NCBI GenBank assembly: GCA_964023205.1
Contig: OZ026845.1
Location: 1,188,001-1,252,000 of the forward strand
DNA from: Lutraria lutraria
Taxonomy: Eukaryota; Mollusca; Bivalvia; Venerida; Mactridae
Direction: 5' to 3'
Length of the DNA: 64,000 nt
Shown: in pieces, positions 12,541 through 23,512 of the stretch
How positions within the stretch are numbered: position 1 is the first letter of the stretch
How the letters are laid out: every line of letters begins with the position of its first letter
Program-made: the position numbers and the translations under genes
Notes under the pieces: model-generated
Database searches by the model: none
Seen by the model: the letters and a program-made list of their open reading frames with translations, nothing else
What the model was told of the DNA's origin: nothing

Positions 12541-12710
12541 TCTTTGCATTTTTCAAGAAAACTATTAAAGATAGAAACATGGGACTTACAATTTTTTAAC
12601 AAGTAACTAAATGCTACAATTTAATAATGTTTTTGTTTCTCAAAAGCGCGTAAAAGTGGGGGCTGTATTTGCCAAAGACCGGCGCGGCAAAAACAAACCG
12701 GCGGAGGTTA

Positions 12711-13254
12711 TTTGTACTCTTATAAGTTTTTAGACTTAGCATAGATCTGTACACTTGTAAGTTTGTAGACTTAGCATCTGTACTCTTATAAGTTTGTAGA
12801 TTTAGCATAGATCTGTACACTTGTAAGTTTGTAGACTTACCTTAGATCTGTACACTTATAAGTTTGTAGACTTACCATCTGTGCTCTTATAAATTTGTAG
12901 ACTTAGCATAGATCTTTACACTTATAAGTTTGTAGACTTACCATACTAGATCTGTACTCTTATAAGTTTGTAGACTTACCATCTGTACTCTTATGAGTTT
13001 AATTGTTGATTTACCATAGATCTGTACACTTATAAGATTGTTGATTTACCATCTGTACTCTTATAAGTTTGTAGATTTACGATAGATCTGTATTCTTAAA
13101 TGTTTTTAGATTTACTATCTGTACTCTTATAAGTTTGTAGATTTACAATAGGTCTGTACTCTTATAAGTTTGTAGATTTACCATCTGTACTCTTATAAGT
13201 TTGTAGATTTACCATCTGTACTCTTACAAGTTTGTAGATCTACCATCTGGTGAT
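12711..13254. repeat. minisatellite with alternating 31- and 35-bp units
   Basis: About 16 units have the form ATCTGTACTCTTATAAGTTT followed by GTAGATTTACC. Units with and without an added ATAG at the junction largely alternate, giving a 31/35-bp higher-order pattern of about 66 bp. The most uniform units are at the right end. Confidence 0.9.
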
Positions 13255-13408
13255 ACATTGTATATTGTATTGTACATGAATATGATAAATAGTGCAAACA
13301 TGAATCATTTCAACACGCACACCGCCAGTATTGATAGTTACTTAACTGAATACTGTTTTCTATATTTATTAGCATTGTACTCTTAAATAAACTTGAATTT
13401 TATTATAG

Positions 13409-13490
13409 ATAATATCCGTGCAGAATGTGACTTTGACAATGTTGAAATTGATGGAAGTGTTGTAACAAAGTTTCAATCCACATTATCTTG
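13409..13490 (+). CDS. candidate orphan internal exon
   Basis: An 82-bp segment is bounded by a good acceptor (TTTTATTATAG) and a strong donor (TTG|GTAAGA). Only one of the three frames is open. It encodes about 27 residues beginning DNIRAECDFDNVEIDG, entered in phase 1 and left in phase 2. No domain is recognised from so short a piece. The exit phase does not match the phase-1 entry of the receptor exon at 27853, so a direct join to that gene is not possible. Confidence 0.3.
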
Positions 13491-14286
13491 GTAAGACAAT
13501 ACAAATGTGTAACATGTATCGAGCGGTTTGACTTTGATTGAATTTGAGTACAAATAAACTGAAACTAGCATTTGTTTAATATATTTACAGAATAAGTATG
13601 TTGATCAACAATGCTTCAAGTAATGAATATGAAACAGCAGATCTTTATTTATGTATATCTATGCTCGTCTTGCACAGGTTGTTAATCAACCATATTACGA
13701 TACTATTTTGCTGTATTATTTTTAAATCTATCTGAGAAAAAACTGTTACCCGGTTCTGGTCCTGTAAGTACAGTTTATCCGACTCTACAGCCTGGTACTG
13801 ATAAATAGTCTGATGTTAAAGACTGCCAACACGAAGTCCCAGACTGATCTCTCTGTCTTGCCATTTACATATGTATGTTTAACTGTTCAGGCGGCAAATC
13901 TTCCTCAGGAAGTTAGTCATGACCTACGTTGCAAAGCAATTTTCCGTCATTTCTGCACACATGCAAAGTCAATTCGCCCCCACAATTAGTGCTATTGCCT
14001 CTTTTTATGCTGGATTGTTAGACTTACTTTGATTAGTTGCCTAAGCTTGCCAGTGATTGGTCAATATCTTATTATCCATATCATGGATTTTTAATTTGAT
14101 CATTCATATGATTGGCCTTTTTTATTCATCCGAGAAGTCTGTTTAATTCTGCAAGCAGAGTATTCAAAGTAAGGTAAGAACTTCGTTATACGTGTTAATC
14201 AATGAAAGTACATGTACAATAAAAACGTGCAATGGCAGGACTAACTAAATTATGTCGTTTTAAGATCTTAGGTATATAAAAATTGA
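13491..14286. other. non-coding stretch
   Basis: No gene or recognised repeat was seen between the orphan exon and the composite inverted-repeat region. Confidence 0.4.
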
Positions 14287-14815
14287 TATAAGGCCGGTTC
14301 GATTGGACTTTTGTAAGAAGAGGATACGCCGGCTAGAAGAGCTTGGAAGAGAAACCCAATCGAACGCGATCGCAGTCGAGGTTTTATGAATTCAAAACAG
14401 CCGTATTTCATCGTTTATAGTAAATGGCATACTATTTGAAGAACATGAACACGTTTTCGATTTAATAAACACACCCGTTAACAGCTCCCGCTGTTTGGTT
14501 TTGTCCTGCTATGTAAGGTCGAGCTGCTATGCTCGTTTTTTATCGGAAAGGAAATGAGCAAGGTGTTTGCTTAATTTTTTATATAATTCCGTTTTGATAA
14601 AGAAGAAAATAAATTGCTATATATTTATGTCACTTTTAACTTCACGTCATAAAAATCCTAGACAATTTACTCATAAAACAAGAAAGATACAGCGAGTTAA
14701 ATACAAAGTAATTGCTAAAAATAGATATTTTGCTGTTTGTCGACTATTTACAATCTTAAAGAATAACAAAGCGTATTTTTGAAAATATAATCATAAACTG
14801 CAATGTTTACTGCAT

Positions 14816-15148
14816 ACTCTGACCAATGGATTTTGCTATTGTCCGTCTTATAGTCACTGTGGAGAAATCGTCTTGTAAACATATGTGAATAAATTTGGTC
14901 CTGCTCCGGGTAGACTAAGGTCCTGTTTGGGATAGATTTAGTCCTGCTACGTCCTGCTACGTGTGCAGCAAAGGTCCCGCTACGTGTGCGGCTACATTTT
15001 ATGTATGATATACAGGAAAAGTTACACATAACGGAAATAGGGATATCACACATGTATTACATAACAACACGGTTTATTGACTTACGTTTTATTTCAATTT
15101 TTCAGTGAATCATTTTCTCTTTCCTATGCTTCCAGAAATGTTTGATAA
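14816..15148 (+). repeat. left inverted arm
   Basis: This matches the reverse complement of 23168-23512. Shared parts include GGTCCTGCTCCGGGT, repeated CTACGTGTG(C/T)GGC motifs, CGGTTTATTGACTTACGT and TTTTTCAGTGAA. Homology stops about 10 bp before the gypsy LTR at 15160, as expected if that LTR inserted into the arm. Confidence 0.8.
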
Positions 15149-15159
15149 ATCTTTTTATA

Positions 15160-15660
15160 TGTTACCCTCCTTGCGGACCCTATGGTATCCGAGGGTGTTG
15201 TTCGTGGGATAACTCAGAGATGCTGAAAAAGACGAAGCAACACGCTATAACTTCCAACGTTTACTCAACGCCTTCGTGTGTCTTCACACAACGAATGCTA
15301 AACGGCAAGTGCCTGGCCACAAGTACAAAACATATTTAATAAAATGATACAAAACATGACAGTCAACAACAAATGGCATATAGAACACAATGCACATATT
15401 ACCTGAAAAAGACGAAGCAACACGCTATAACTTCCAACGTTTACTCAACGCCTTCGTGTGTCTTCACACAACGAATGCTAAACGGCAAGTGCGCTAGTGC
15501 AGTGAACTATGGTATGGTCATATATAAACAATACATATGACCGTACCATTCCGGACTGGAACAAAGTTAATGATGATGATGTTAATGATAGTTGATATAC
15601 AAGTGGCCAAAGATATAAAGTATAATAAATATAATAATATAATGAAGTCACCCTGTGACA
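15160..15660 (-). repeat. 3' LTR of gypsy copy 2
   Basis: On the plus strand it runs from TGTTACCC to CCTGTGACA, so on the element strand it starts TGTCAC and ends GTAACA. This gives the expected TG...CA ends with a short inverted match. It abuts a polypurine tract at its element-5' side. Length is about 501 bp. Inside is an exact 90-bp direct duplication (15223-15312 and 15403-15492), offset by 180 bp. Confidence 0.75.
15223..15492. repeat. exact 90-bp direct duplication inside the LTR
   Basis: The segments 15223-15312 and 15403-15492 are identical. They contain GCAACACGCTATAACTTCCA and end CGGCAAGTGC. The identity of both copies suggests a recent duplication or conversion. Confidence 0.9.
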
Positions 15661-15671
15661 TCCTCCCCCTC
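15661..15671 (-). promoter_or_regulatory. polypurine tract of gypsy copy 2
   Basis: On the element strand, GAGGGGGAGGA lies immediately before the TGTCAC start of the 3' LTR. This is the usual place and composition for the plus-strand primer of LTR retrotransposons. Confidence 0.75.
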
Positions 15672-16353
15672 ACTGAAAAATGCCGTCCCGACATTTCAAA
15701 TACTAACTACAATTCTACAACATATTCTCTATAAAATACAACTACTCTATCAGCAGCAATGCCACAAGGACATACCAACTACAAAGATGCGCGCAAGCAG
15801 TCCATCATGTAATACAATTGCTAACATTTTAAAATTACAATACCATAAATACAATACTAGTACTTATTCATCCCGTATGCTGTAGTTCCATCAGAACATA
15901 TAACAACAGTAACTGAATCTAATTTCAGTTTAGCTAAGTACTAGATACAATTGCACAATAAAATCCTATTCAGATATCAGCTTTGAACATCTGAAAAACG
16001 CAAAATCTACAATTGAAATTACACTTATTACATAAGTATAATACAGCTATGCTGAGCATTAGCTACAAATCATCCAATATAAATTTCACACAAATACAAT
16101 TGTATAATATATAATACCATTCAGATATCAGCTTTGAAAATCTGAATGTTAAGAAGTGATAATTTACTAATGCAAAATCTCTTAAGGAATTGCACTTACC
16201 AACACCAACAGTGTATAATAGCTAGGCTGAGCATAAGCTATAACAACATTACCATAAATGCATTCTAATTCCTGCACCACACTGTGGCAAGCGCTAATTA
16301 CTACACAAACGTCAAAGTATCCACCGATTTACTCAATTAACATGAGGAATCTA
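15672..16353 (-). other. 3' untranslated region of gypsy copy 2 with internal repeats
   Basis: This non-coding stretch between the integrase stop and the polypurine tract holds an imperfect repeat of about 145-160 bp (TTCAGATATCAGCTTTGAA near 15970 and 16113; CTGAGCAT(T/A)AGCTA near 16050 and 16222). A 44-bp fragment near 16247-16290 matches gag at 20895-20938. Confidence 0.7.
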
Positions 16354-17700
16354 CTAACTGGTAACCCAATCATTGGTATTTAACCATTTTGGTTTACGTT
16401 TAACTCTTTGAGTCCTGGGAGCGAACTCATTAGCAGTAGGATTCAGCCTTGACTGTCTCCTTTGCGGTATTATATATCTATTTGTGGTTGACGGCACCGA
16501 AGAGGCACAGGAAGGCTGAAGAGGCGCACAGTCAAGTAGAGACTGACCACTGGGTTCTATCTCTGCAGATGTCCCTATGTCAGTCTGAACCGGCTGATCC
16601 GCGTCCTCAGCAATTCCCCTTAACTGCCTCCTATCTACCGGCAAACCTGTAATAGACAATAACAAATTTCTATGGAGGGTTTTTACACCAACCCTACCTT
16701 GTTCTTTCTTTACTTGAAATACAGGAATGCTCGAATCTGGCTGAGACATAACTACATGGACGTCCCTGTTCCACCGGTCTGACAACTTGTTTTTACCTCT
16801 CAGGCCAACATTGCGAACTAATACCTTGTCACCAGGGACAAGTTTGACATTTCTGACTCTTAGGTCATAACGCCGTTTATGACGTTCGGACTGACGTTTC
16901 GATTCCCGGCTGGCCGCTCGATATGCAAAGTCAAGTCGTTTTTTCAAGTTATCAACATATTCACAATGTTTTTCATGGCTTGTTTTATCAGGCTTAATAC
17001 CAAGAAATGCGTCTATACACAATCTCGGATGTCTACCAAACATTAAATAGTGAGGGGTCAGACCTGTGCTCTCGTGTCTAGTTGAGTTATATGCATGGAC
17101 GAGGGTGGGAATGTAACTTTTCCAATTCCTTTTTTTGCTCCTCCTCCAGGGTCCCTAACATGTTTAACAATGTCTGGTTAAACCTTTCGGCCATACCATT
17201 TCCCTGAGGATGATATGGAGTTGTGCGGGATTTGTCAACATTGGCAATCCCACACAACTCCGATATCACCGCTCCCTCAAAATTCCTGCCCTGGTCACTG
17301 TGCAGACGAACTGGAAAGCCATAATGAACAATAAAATTTTCAAACAAAACCTTAGCCGTGGTGCGGGCTGTTTGATTTCTGGTTGGAATAGCCTGGGCGA
17401 AACGAGTAAAATGGTCAGTTATGACCAAAATATTTTCATATCCGCAAGAGGACATTTCCAACGACAGGAAATCCATACAGACAAGCTCCAACGGGTAAGT
17501 AGAAACTATAGGAACTAACGGTGCCGAAACAAAACACTTAGATTTTCTACACAAACACCTGGAACAATTCCTCACTCTACTGTCAACATAACCATCAATA
17601 CCAGGCCAAAAGAACCTGGATTTTAACAAACTGGATGTTCTATCTCTACCCTGATGACCAGCTTCGTCATGTAGACCAGAGAACAGTGAATGCTATGTCA
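16354..17700 (-). pseudogene. integrase of gypsy copy 2
   Basis: The segment 17087-17629 carries the end of the HHCC zinc domain ([10 protein letters not shown]), the catalytic core with [15 protein letters not shown] and [11 protein letters not shown], and a full-length spacer between the first and second aspartates that copy 1 lacks. One extra base in the A-run near 17130 shifts the frame. The C-terminal region (MFGRHPRL to the final WVTS) then continues in another frame, 16354-17043. A further shift near 17690 detaches it from RNase H. Integrase would join the cDNA to host DNA; this copy cannot encode an intact one. Confidence 0.88.
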
Positions 17701-17786
17701 CGATAAACATCCGGTAAGATAAGCTGGTCTACATGATTACCAGACAGAACACCCTTCCTAAACAACATTCCATCTTTAAAGAAAAG

Positions 17787-19396
17787 ATTTTACCATTCCT
17801 TGCGAAATTTCCTAACTTCACTATCCTCCAGGGCACAAAGCCTTTTTGTTGGCCTGTGACCCCTTCGGACCAGCTCAACCACTCGGGCCAGGACAGGATC
17901 CCTGTTCTGTTCCACAACCCAATCAATACAACTGAATTCAGAGACCACAGGTTCATCCCTGTCAGTAATATCCAGCACAGCCTGTGAGTGTGACATACAT
18001 TCTATAGCAGGTAATTCCTGTGGAGGAGCCAAAGTGCCTACGCAAATAGCCTTAACCACATCCGGAAAGATTACTGCAGAAGTCATGGGTAAGCGGGAGA
18101 GTGCATCCGCATCAACATTGGACCTACCACTCCTGTACACGATTTCAAAATTGAAATTGGCTAATTCAGCTAACCATCTGTGAGATGTAGCGTCCAACTT
18201 AGCTGTGGACAGGACGTAGGTTAGGGGGTTATTATCCGTACGGACTTGAAAAGAATTTCCGTACAGGTAATCCTTAAACTTGTCTGTAACAGCCCACTTC
18301 AGAGCAAAGAACTCAAGCTTATGAGCCGGGTAATTCCTTTCTGTAGGTCTTAACCCTCGGCTTGCATAAGCTATCATTCGTTCCTTGTCATCATCAAGCT
18401 GATACAAGACAGCCCCCAAACCTACGCCACTAGCATCTACATTCAATAAAAATGGCCGCTTGAAATCAGCATAAGCTAACACAGGTGGGGTTACGAGGCG
18501 GCCAATAAGCGATACAAATGCATGTTGCTGGGCCGCCCCCCAAATCCAAGGATTTTTGTTCTTCTTCGATCTGCTGGCTTTAGTCGTGGGATGGCCTATG
18601 AGTAGGTCATTCAATGGCTTAGCCAACTGAGAAAAGCCCTTTACAAACCGCCTGTAATAGCCAGCAAATCCGAAGAAGGACCTCAACTCCTTAATTGATT
18701 TGGGAACCGGCCATTTTTTCAACACAGCAATCTTTTCAGGATCCGTTTCTACCCCCTTTTCTCCAACCACATGACCTAAGTACTTTACGCTCGTTTTGAA
18801 AAATTCACATTTAGAACCTTTTAACTTAAGACCAGCCTGCTCTAACCGCTGAAAAACAGAGCTGAGCCTCTCAAAATGCTCATCCTTGGACTTAGAATAC
18901 ACAATTATATCATCCAAGTAGATCAGACATTCCCTAAGGTTCAAGTCACCCATAGCACGCTCCATCAATCTTTGGAAGGTAGCAGGTGCATTGGTAAGTC
19001 CAAAGACCATGCGATTTTGCACTCGAAAAACCCTAAAGGACCAACAGAAAAAGCAGTTTAGGGCTTATCTTCCTCCTTCATGGCAATTTGCCAGTACCCC
19101 GACCTTAAATCAAGTTTAGAAAAGTACTTTGCCCCAATTAAGCTATCTATAAATTCCCCAATACGAGGTAAATCATAGGAATCCTTGACAGTACGGCTGT
19201 TAGGTTTGCGATAATCAATGCAGAATCTTAATGAACCATCCTTCTTCCTAACAAGAACCACATTTGAAGAAAACGGGCTACTTGAAGGCCTAATTGCACC
19301 AGCCTCTACCATGTCCTTCAGATGCTCTCTGACTTCTTCATACATGCCAGGTGGTATACACCGATAATGATCCTTAAATGGTGTAGGATCTGTCAA
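17787..19396 (-). pseudogene. reverse transcriptase and RNase H of gypsy copy 2
   Basis: RT fingers and palm are in 19058-19396 ([14 protein letters not shown]), and the YLDDIIVYS catalytic motif and thumb are in 17790-19022. RNase H follows ([25 protein letters not shown]). Breaks are an in-frame TAA at 19058-19060 replacing a residue in the [10 protein letters not shown] stretch, a single-base shift in the T-run at 19026-19030, and a TAA at 17787-17789. The order and motifs are otherwise intact. Confidence 0.9.
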
Positions 19397-19413
19397 GTTG
19401 ATACCATGTTCAA

Positions 19414-20358
19414 CTATATCAGTGCAACCAAGATCTGTCGGACTGGCAGAGAAAATATGTCTCCAACTGGAAAAAACTCCTTGGCCTTGGCACCCTCCTC
19501 TGCTGTTAATACATCAGCAGGTACTGAAATGCCAAGATCTGCAAGGGACTTCTCACCAGTGGAGGGCCGGGTAGCCAAACCTTCAAAAGGATCTATAGTT
19601 CTAACAACATTAACATCCTGAAGGCGACAAACAAGGGCATTAGGTTTTATAATGATTGGTTGTGCTGACATATTACACCTTTTGACATTGATTCGACAAA
19701 ACGAACGATTTGAGTTTACATGTACCAAACTCGGGTATACTGCCAGAGTGGAAGAATTTTCCAAACTTTCAGTAACTGCAGTGGACATACTTCCCACGTT
19801 TCTAACTTTTCCAGTCACAACCTTCGTAGAAAAAGGAGGAATCTGGACATTTGTATCATTGAAACTTTTAACTGATAAACAGTTAACTGAAGGAAGACAT
19901 GACAATACATCACACCACTCTGCAGGGAACTGTCCACTGTTTGAGTTTGATTTTAAAAAGTTAAGTACATTAGTACCAACAATAACTGGCACTTTACAGG
20001 AATACTTAGTATCAGGAGTTACCAACAATGGTGCAGAAACAGGATCTAACTCAACCCCAGGAATCTTAATGTCCATGACAACATATCCAATATAAGGGAC
20101 TGAAGAGCCATTGGCACAAGATATGTTAATACTAAAATCAGACAACTCAAACAAATCAGGCCTAGGATTTAATGATAAATAAAAAGCCTCGCTAATTGAG
20201 GACACCATACTTCCAGAATCCAAAAGACCCTTACACTTAATCTGATCTAATTCCAAAGTTACCTCAGTTGCCTTACCAATCAAAGGGGCAATTTTTGGGC
20301 TTTTAAACTGAGTATGACCACTTGTTTGACCATCACAAGAGGTCAGATCTAGTTTAAA
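19414..20358 (-). pseudogene. aspartic protease and RT leader of gypsy copy 2
   Basis: The frame is open from the slippery heptamer at 20352-20358 through the protease motif GLLDSGSMVSSIS and the hydrophobic VPVIVGTNVL. It continues into the linker before RT, so in this copy protease and the linker are continuous, unlike copy 1. The frame is lost at a homopolymer (19471-19476, one base short) and stops at 19414. Confidence 0.88.
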
Positions 20359-21140
20359 GCTTTCTTAATCTGTGTGGTCCCCGGAGTACCCTGTCGTGGT
20401 TTCTCTTGGCCACTCTTCAAAGTTTGGACATCCTTTTCTAAGGAGCCAACTTTGGCTACCAGTTGACCCATCTGCTGAGTCAGCTGTTGCATTTCTTGCA
20501 ACATCTTGCTCTCAACAGACGTCATCAACTGGGCAGCAGGCTCAACTTTTTTGTTGTCCTTGGAAGTTTTGCTCATGGCTTCAGAGTTAGTCGAAAGAGC
20601 TACAACAGGACTGGTAGGGGCTGCCTTCATGTCCTGTTCCATCTGTCTCAACTCCCTCCTCAGCACCCCATAGTCATGGATAGTTTCATACTTATAACGA
20701 GAAACATTTCTTAGCTCTTTATCTTTCAATCCTGACCACAGTCTGCTGCAGAGCATCTCATTCTTAGTCGCCTGATCAAACTTCAGGTTAGGCCTTGTCA
20801 GAAGCTGCTCCAGCCGCAAACTGTAGTCAGCGATTGACTCAGATGACTCCTGTTTAGCACAATAAAATTTCTGCTTTAAGGACTGAAAGTTAGCAACATT
20901 ACCATAAATGCATTCTAACTCCTGCACCACACTGTGGACTGAGGCATTTTCACCTAGATGTAGTAATACCACCCGAGCCTTACCCTTGAGACTCCCACGA
21001 ACAGCTTCAAATATTACATGCTCAGGATATACTCCATTCCTCAACAGACACTTAACCTCATACTGCCACAGATCAAAGGCACTATCATCCTTATCCTCCC
21101 CCGAAAAGGTAGGTAGTTTTGGCAACCTCATAGGTTGGTA
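20349..21140 (-). pseudogene. gag of gypsy copy 2, 5' truncated
   Basis: Capsid-like protein with LKGKARVVLLHLGE and YSLRLEQLL motifs and a C-terminal coiled coil (MLQEMQQLTQQMGQLVAKVG). No zinc knuckle is visible. An open frame continues to 21248, but the residues encoded above about 21140 are the antisense of mariner transposase and are not gag. The true N-terminus has been lost. Confidence 0.85.
20352..20358 (-). promoter_or_regulatory. -1 ribosomal frameshift slippery site (T TTA AAC)
   Basis: Gag codons read GCT TTA AAC TAG. The -1 frame from the heptamer (TTT AAA CTA) is open and in register with the protease frame. The arrangement is identical to that of copy 1. Confidence 0.78.
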
Positions 21141-22570
21141 CCTATAAGATCGTCCAAAAGTATAATCAGCGTAGAAATGATGGCAGAAATACGATTCGCG
21201 ATGTTGCCAAAGCTGTCGGCATTTCTGACTATCGAGAGTAAATTTCATTCTGAAGCGTATTTTTGAAGTACGAAATATTACTGCAATATGGATACCCCCT
21301 CTATTGACAGATGATCAAAAAGGGTACGGCGTTTAAATGGCAAACCAATTGCTCAAAAAGTTTCCAAATTTCATCTACAGACAATTTTCAAACATTAATA
21401 CTGGTGATGAGACTTGGGTTTATTATATCTAGCCAGTTAGGAAAACCGGAAACAAGATATGGCTTATTAAACACGGTAAACGGCCTGTAATTGTCAAAGG
21501 ATCAATGAGCGAAGAAGGCCATCTATGCCATGTTCTTCTCATGTGACGGTATAGCCAAACATGTTTCTGTGCCTAAGGGCAAAAGTGGCACAAGTCGGTG
21601 TAACCGTAATGTTATACTTAAGGTTTTCGAAGTCTAATACGAAGTGTTAAGGATCGTATTTAAAATATTGTCATTCTTTTGTATATCCATTGAGACATTT
21701 ACATGTGAATTTTTAAAAACTTTTACCGTCAGTTTAGAGAGTTACAATCATTTTTGTTCCTCTACCCTAACGTAAAATAGTACCTCAAAATCAAATGAAG
21801 TCACCTTTAAGAAAATTGGGCTATCGGTCTTACAGATGATATAATAAAGGTAACCAATGTTTAGTCAATTCTAATTGTTTATACGATGTTTGGAATTACT
21901 GTGTTGCAGAAAAAGTAAAAAATGTAACCCACCCCCTTTTAGATTTAGTCATGATTTTAGTCTTTACTCAAAAAGTAACAAACTGATAAATATCATTCAA
22001 ATATAAACTAACGCAGGGAAACAGCTGAAATTTTATCAGAATTAACAACTATGTGTGTATAATGTATACACCAAATTTTAAAAAGTTTCACCGTCCGGTT
22101 TTGATAAAAATTGTTTCAGAAATCCATAGTTACTTGATTATCGTTAATTGACCATGTATAAATTCCAATAAAGTAGACCAAAAAAAATGGAATAGATATT
22201 TTCTTCCATATTACTGTATAAATTCATGTTCTTAAAACGAAACATTACCTTAAAACTAAAAATAAAAGAAAAAAGTATGGTCCCAGTGGGATTTGAACCC
22301 ATGACCCTCAGGTATATGTCAATATGTCAGTAAAATTAATGAAATTGAGTACTCTTCAAAATGGAGGTTTCGAATTAGAGATTGAAATCCTCAAAAAAGC
22401 TCAAGATATATTATCAAAAAAAAAGACGTCCAGAGACTAGTTTCAATTACTCCATGATAATGCTCCAGCCCAATCATCGGGCATTGTAAAACAATTTCTA
22501 AAATAGGAGAAAGTCACCGTCTTGTCGCACATATCGTACTCACCGTAGTCCTCTTTGCTGTCTGTGTATG
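21140..22570 (+). pseudogene. mariner transposase, broken in two
   Basis: Part 1 (21140-21640) encodes RNDGRNTIRDVAKAVGIS (helix-turn-helix), LLTDDQKGYGV, the first-catalytic-D motif TGDETWVYYI, IWLIKHGKRPVIVKGSMS and VPKGKSGTSRCNRNV, with stops and shifts. Part 2 (22386-22570) resumes at ILKKAQ and carries LHDNAPAQSSGIVKQFLK (second D) and EKVTVLSH before decaying. About 750 bp of unrelated sequence separates the halves. The third catalytic residue is not preserved. The first part joins gypsy copy 2 at 21140, so the start of the element is missing. Confidence 0.85.
21641..22385. other. insertion inside mariner, with a tRNA-like B box
   Basis: This stretch interrupts the mariner frame. Its ends carry GGTTTTCGAAGTCTAATA and AGGTTTCGAATTAGAG. 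Near 22283-22312, on the minus strand, AGGGTCATGGGTTCAAATCC resembles a tRNA T arm with a Pol III B box. No coding region was seen. A SINE or a small non-autonomous element is possible. Confidence 0.45.
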
Positions 22571-23167
22571 TGGCTTGAACATTTTGTTTTTATAGCAACT
22601 TTTATACTTGTATAACTGACCAAACAAAGAGGGTGATAATTAGCTTAATGCGGCGTATATGTTGCGTTTCTTACAGCTTGCAATTTAAGTATATCATTTA
22701 ATCTTTCTGTCTTCAAAAATACCCATTTCTTCTAGTTTTGAGAATTTATATACATGTATTTTAATTGGTCGTTTTAATTTATGTCACTCCCATTTTTGTA
22801 TGCATGACTAGCCCGCTTGGGTGGACTGGTCAAAATGTGCTTCTGAAAATTCATATGATAGAAGAGACTTGAAATTTGTATAAGCTGTAAGATGGATGTC
22901 CACAGACCAGTTAGTGCGATTTCGCCATCACGTTTTATTGTGTTTCAATTTTGGATTGTTGTTCACATTGACGTTATTATTGTTATCATTCCGTTAAAAA
23001 ATAAAGTGGATCATTGAAGTTTTGGACTTGTAGTAACTACTGTCGAATTGTGATTAGCAATAGGAATTCCTGTGCTGACATATTGTTCACTTAGCTAATT
23101 CCTGAAATTAAAGTAACGCGCGTAGACAACAACAAAGGAATACAAGAAATTAGCGGCGTTACAGAAT
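22571..23167. other. non-coding stretch between mariner and right arm
   Basis: Nothing recognisable was seen. Confidence 0.35.
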
Positions 23168-23512
23168 GTCAAACATTTCCGGTCAGTAGCAGCATAGGAA
23201 TGAGAAAATGGTTCACTGAAAAATAGAAATAACACGTAAGTCAATAAACCGTGTTATGTAACACATATATGGTATCCATATTTCCGTTCAGTGTAGCTTT
23301 TCCAGTATATAATAAATAAAATGTAGCGGGGCCTTCGCCGCACACGTAGCGAGACCGTAGCCACACACGCATCGAGGCCGTAGCCACACACGTAGCAGGA
23401 CTGAGTCTGCCCAAAGCAAGACTTTAGTCAACCCGGAGCAGGACCAAAATTTATTCATCTGTATTTGTTTACAAGTGGATTTCTCCACTATAAGACGAAA
23501 TTAAATGTCTGC
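23168..23512 (-). repeat. right inverted arm
   Basis: Reverse complement of the left arm at 14816-15148. It contains three or four copies of a short CACACGTAGC(G/A) unit separated by 20-30 bp; the corresponding part of the left arm has fewer. Confidence 0.8.

Larger units (their letters stand above)
15160..21140 (-). mobile_element. Ty3/gypsy LTR retrotransposon, copy 2 (5' truncated)
   Basis: The element has gag, protease, RT, RNase H, integrase, a 3' untranslated region, a polypurine tract and a 3' LTR, all on the minus strand. Its 5' end is missing: homology to gag stops near 21140, where mariner sequence begins. It belongs to the same broad family as copy 1 but is more decayed. At least four frameshifts and two nonsense codons occur in pol: a 1-nt loss at 19471-19476, TAA 19058-19060, a shift at 19026-19030, a TAA near 17787, a shift near 17690, and one extra base in the A-run near 17130. 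Confidence 0.92.

Noticed and set aside
12614..12820. Minus-strand frame with repeating QTYKST
   Set aside because: Translation of the 31/35-bp minisatellite.
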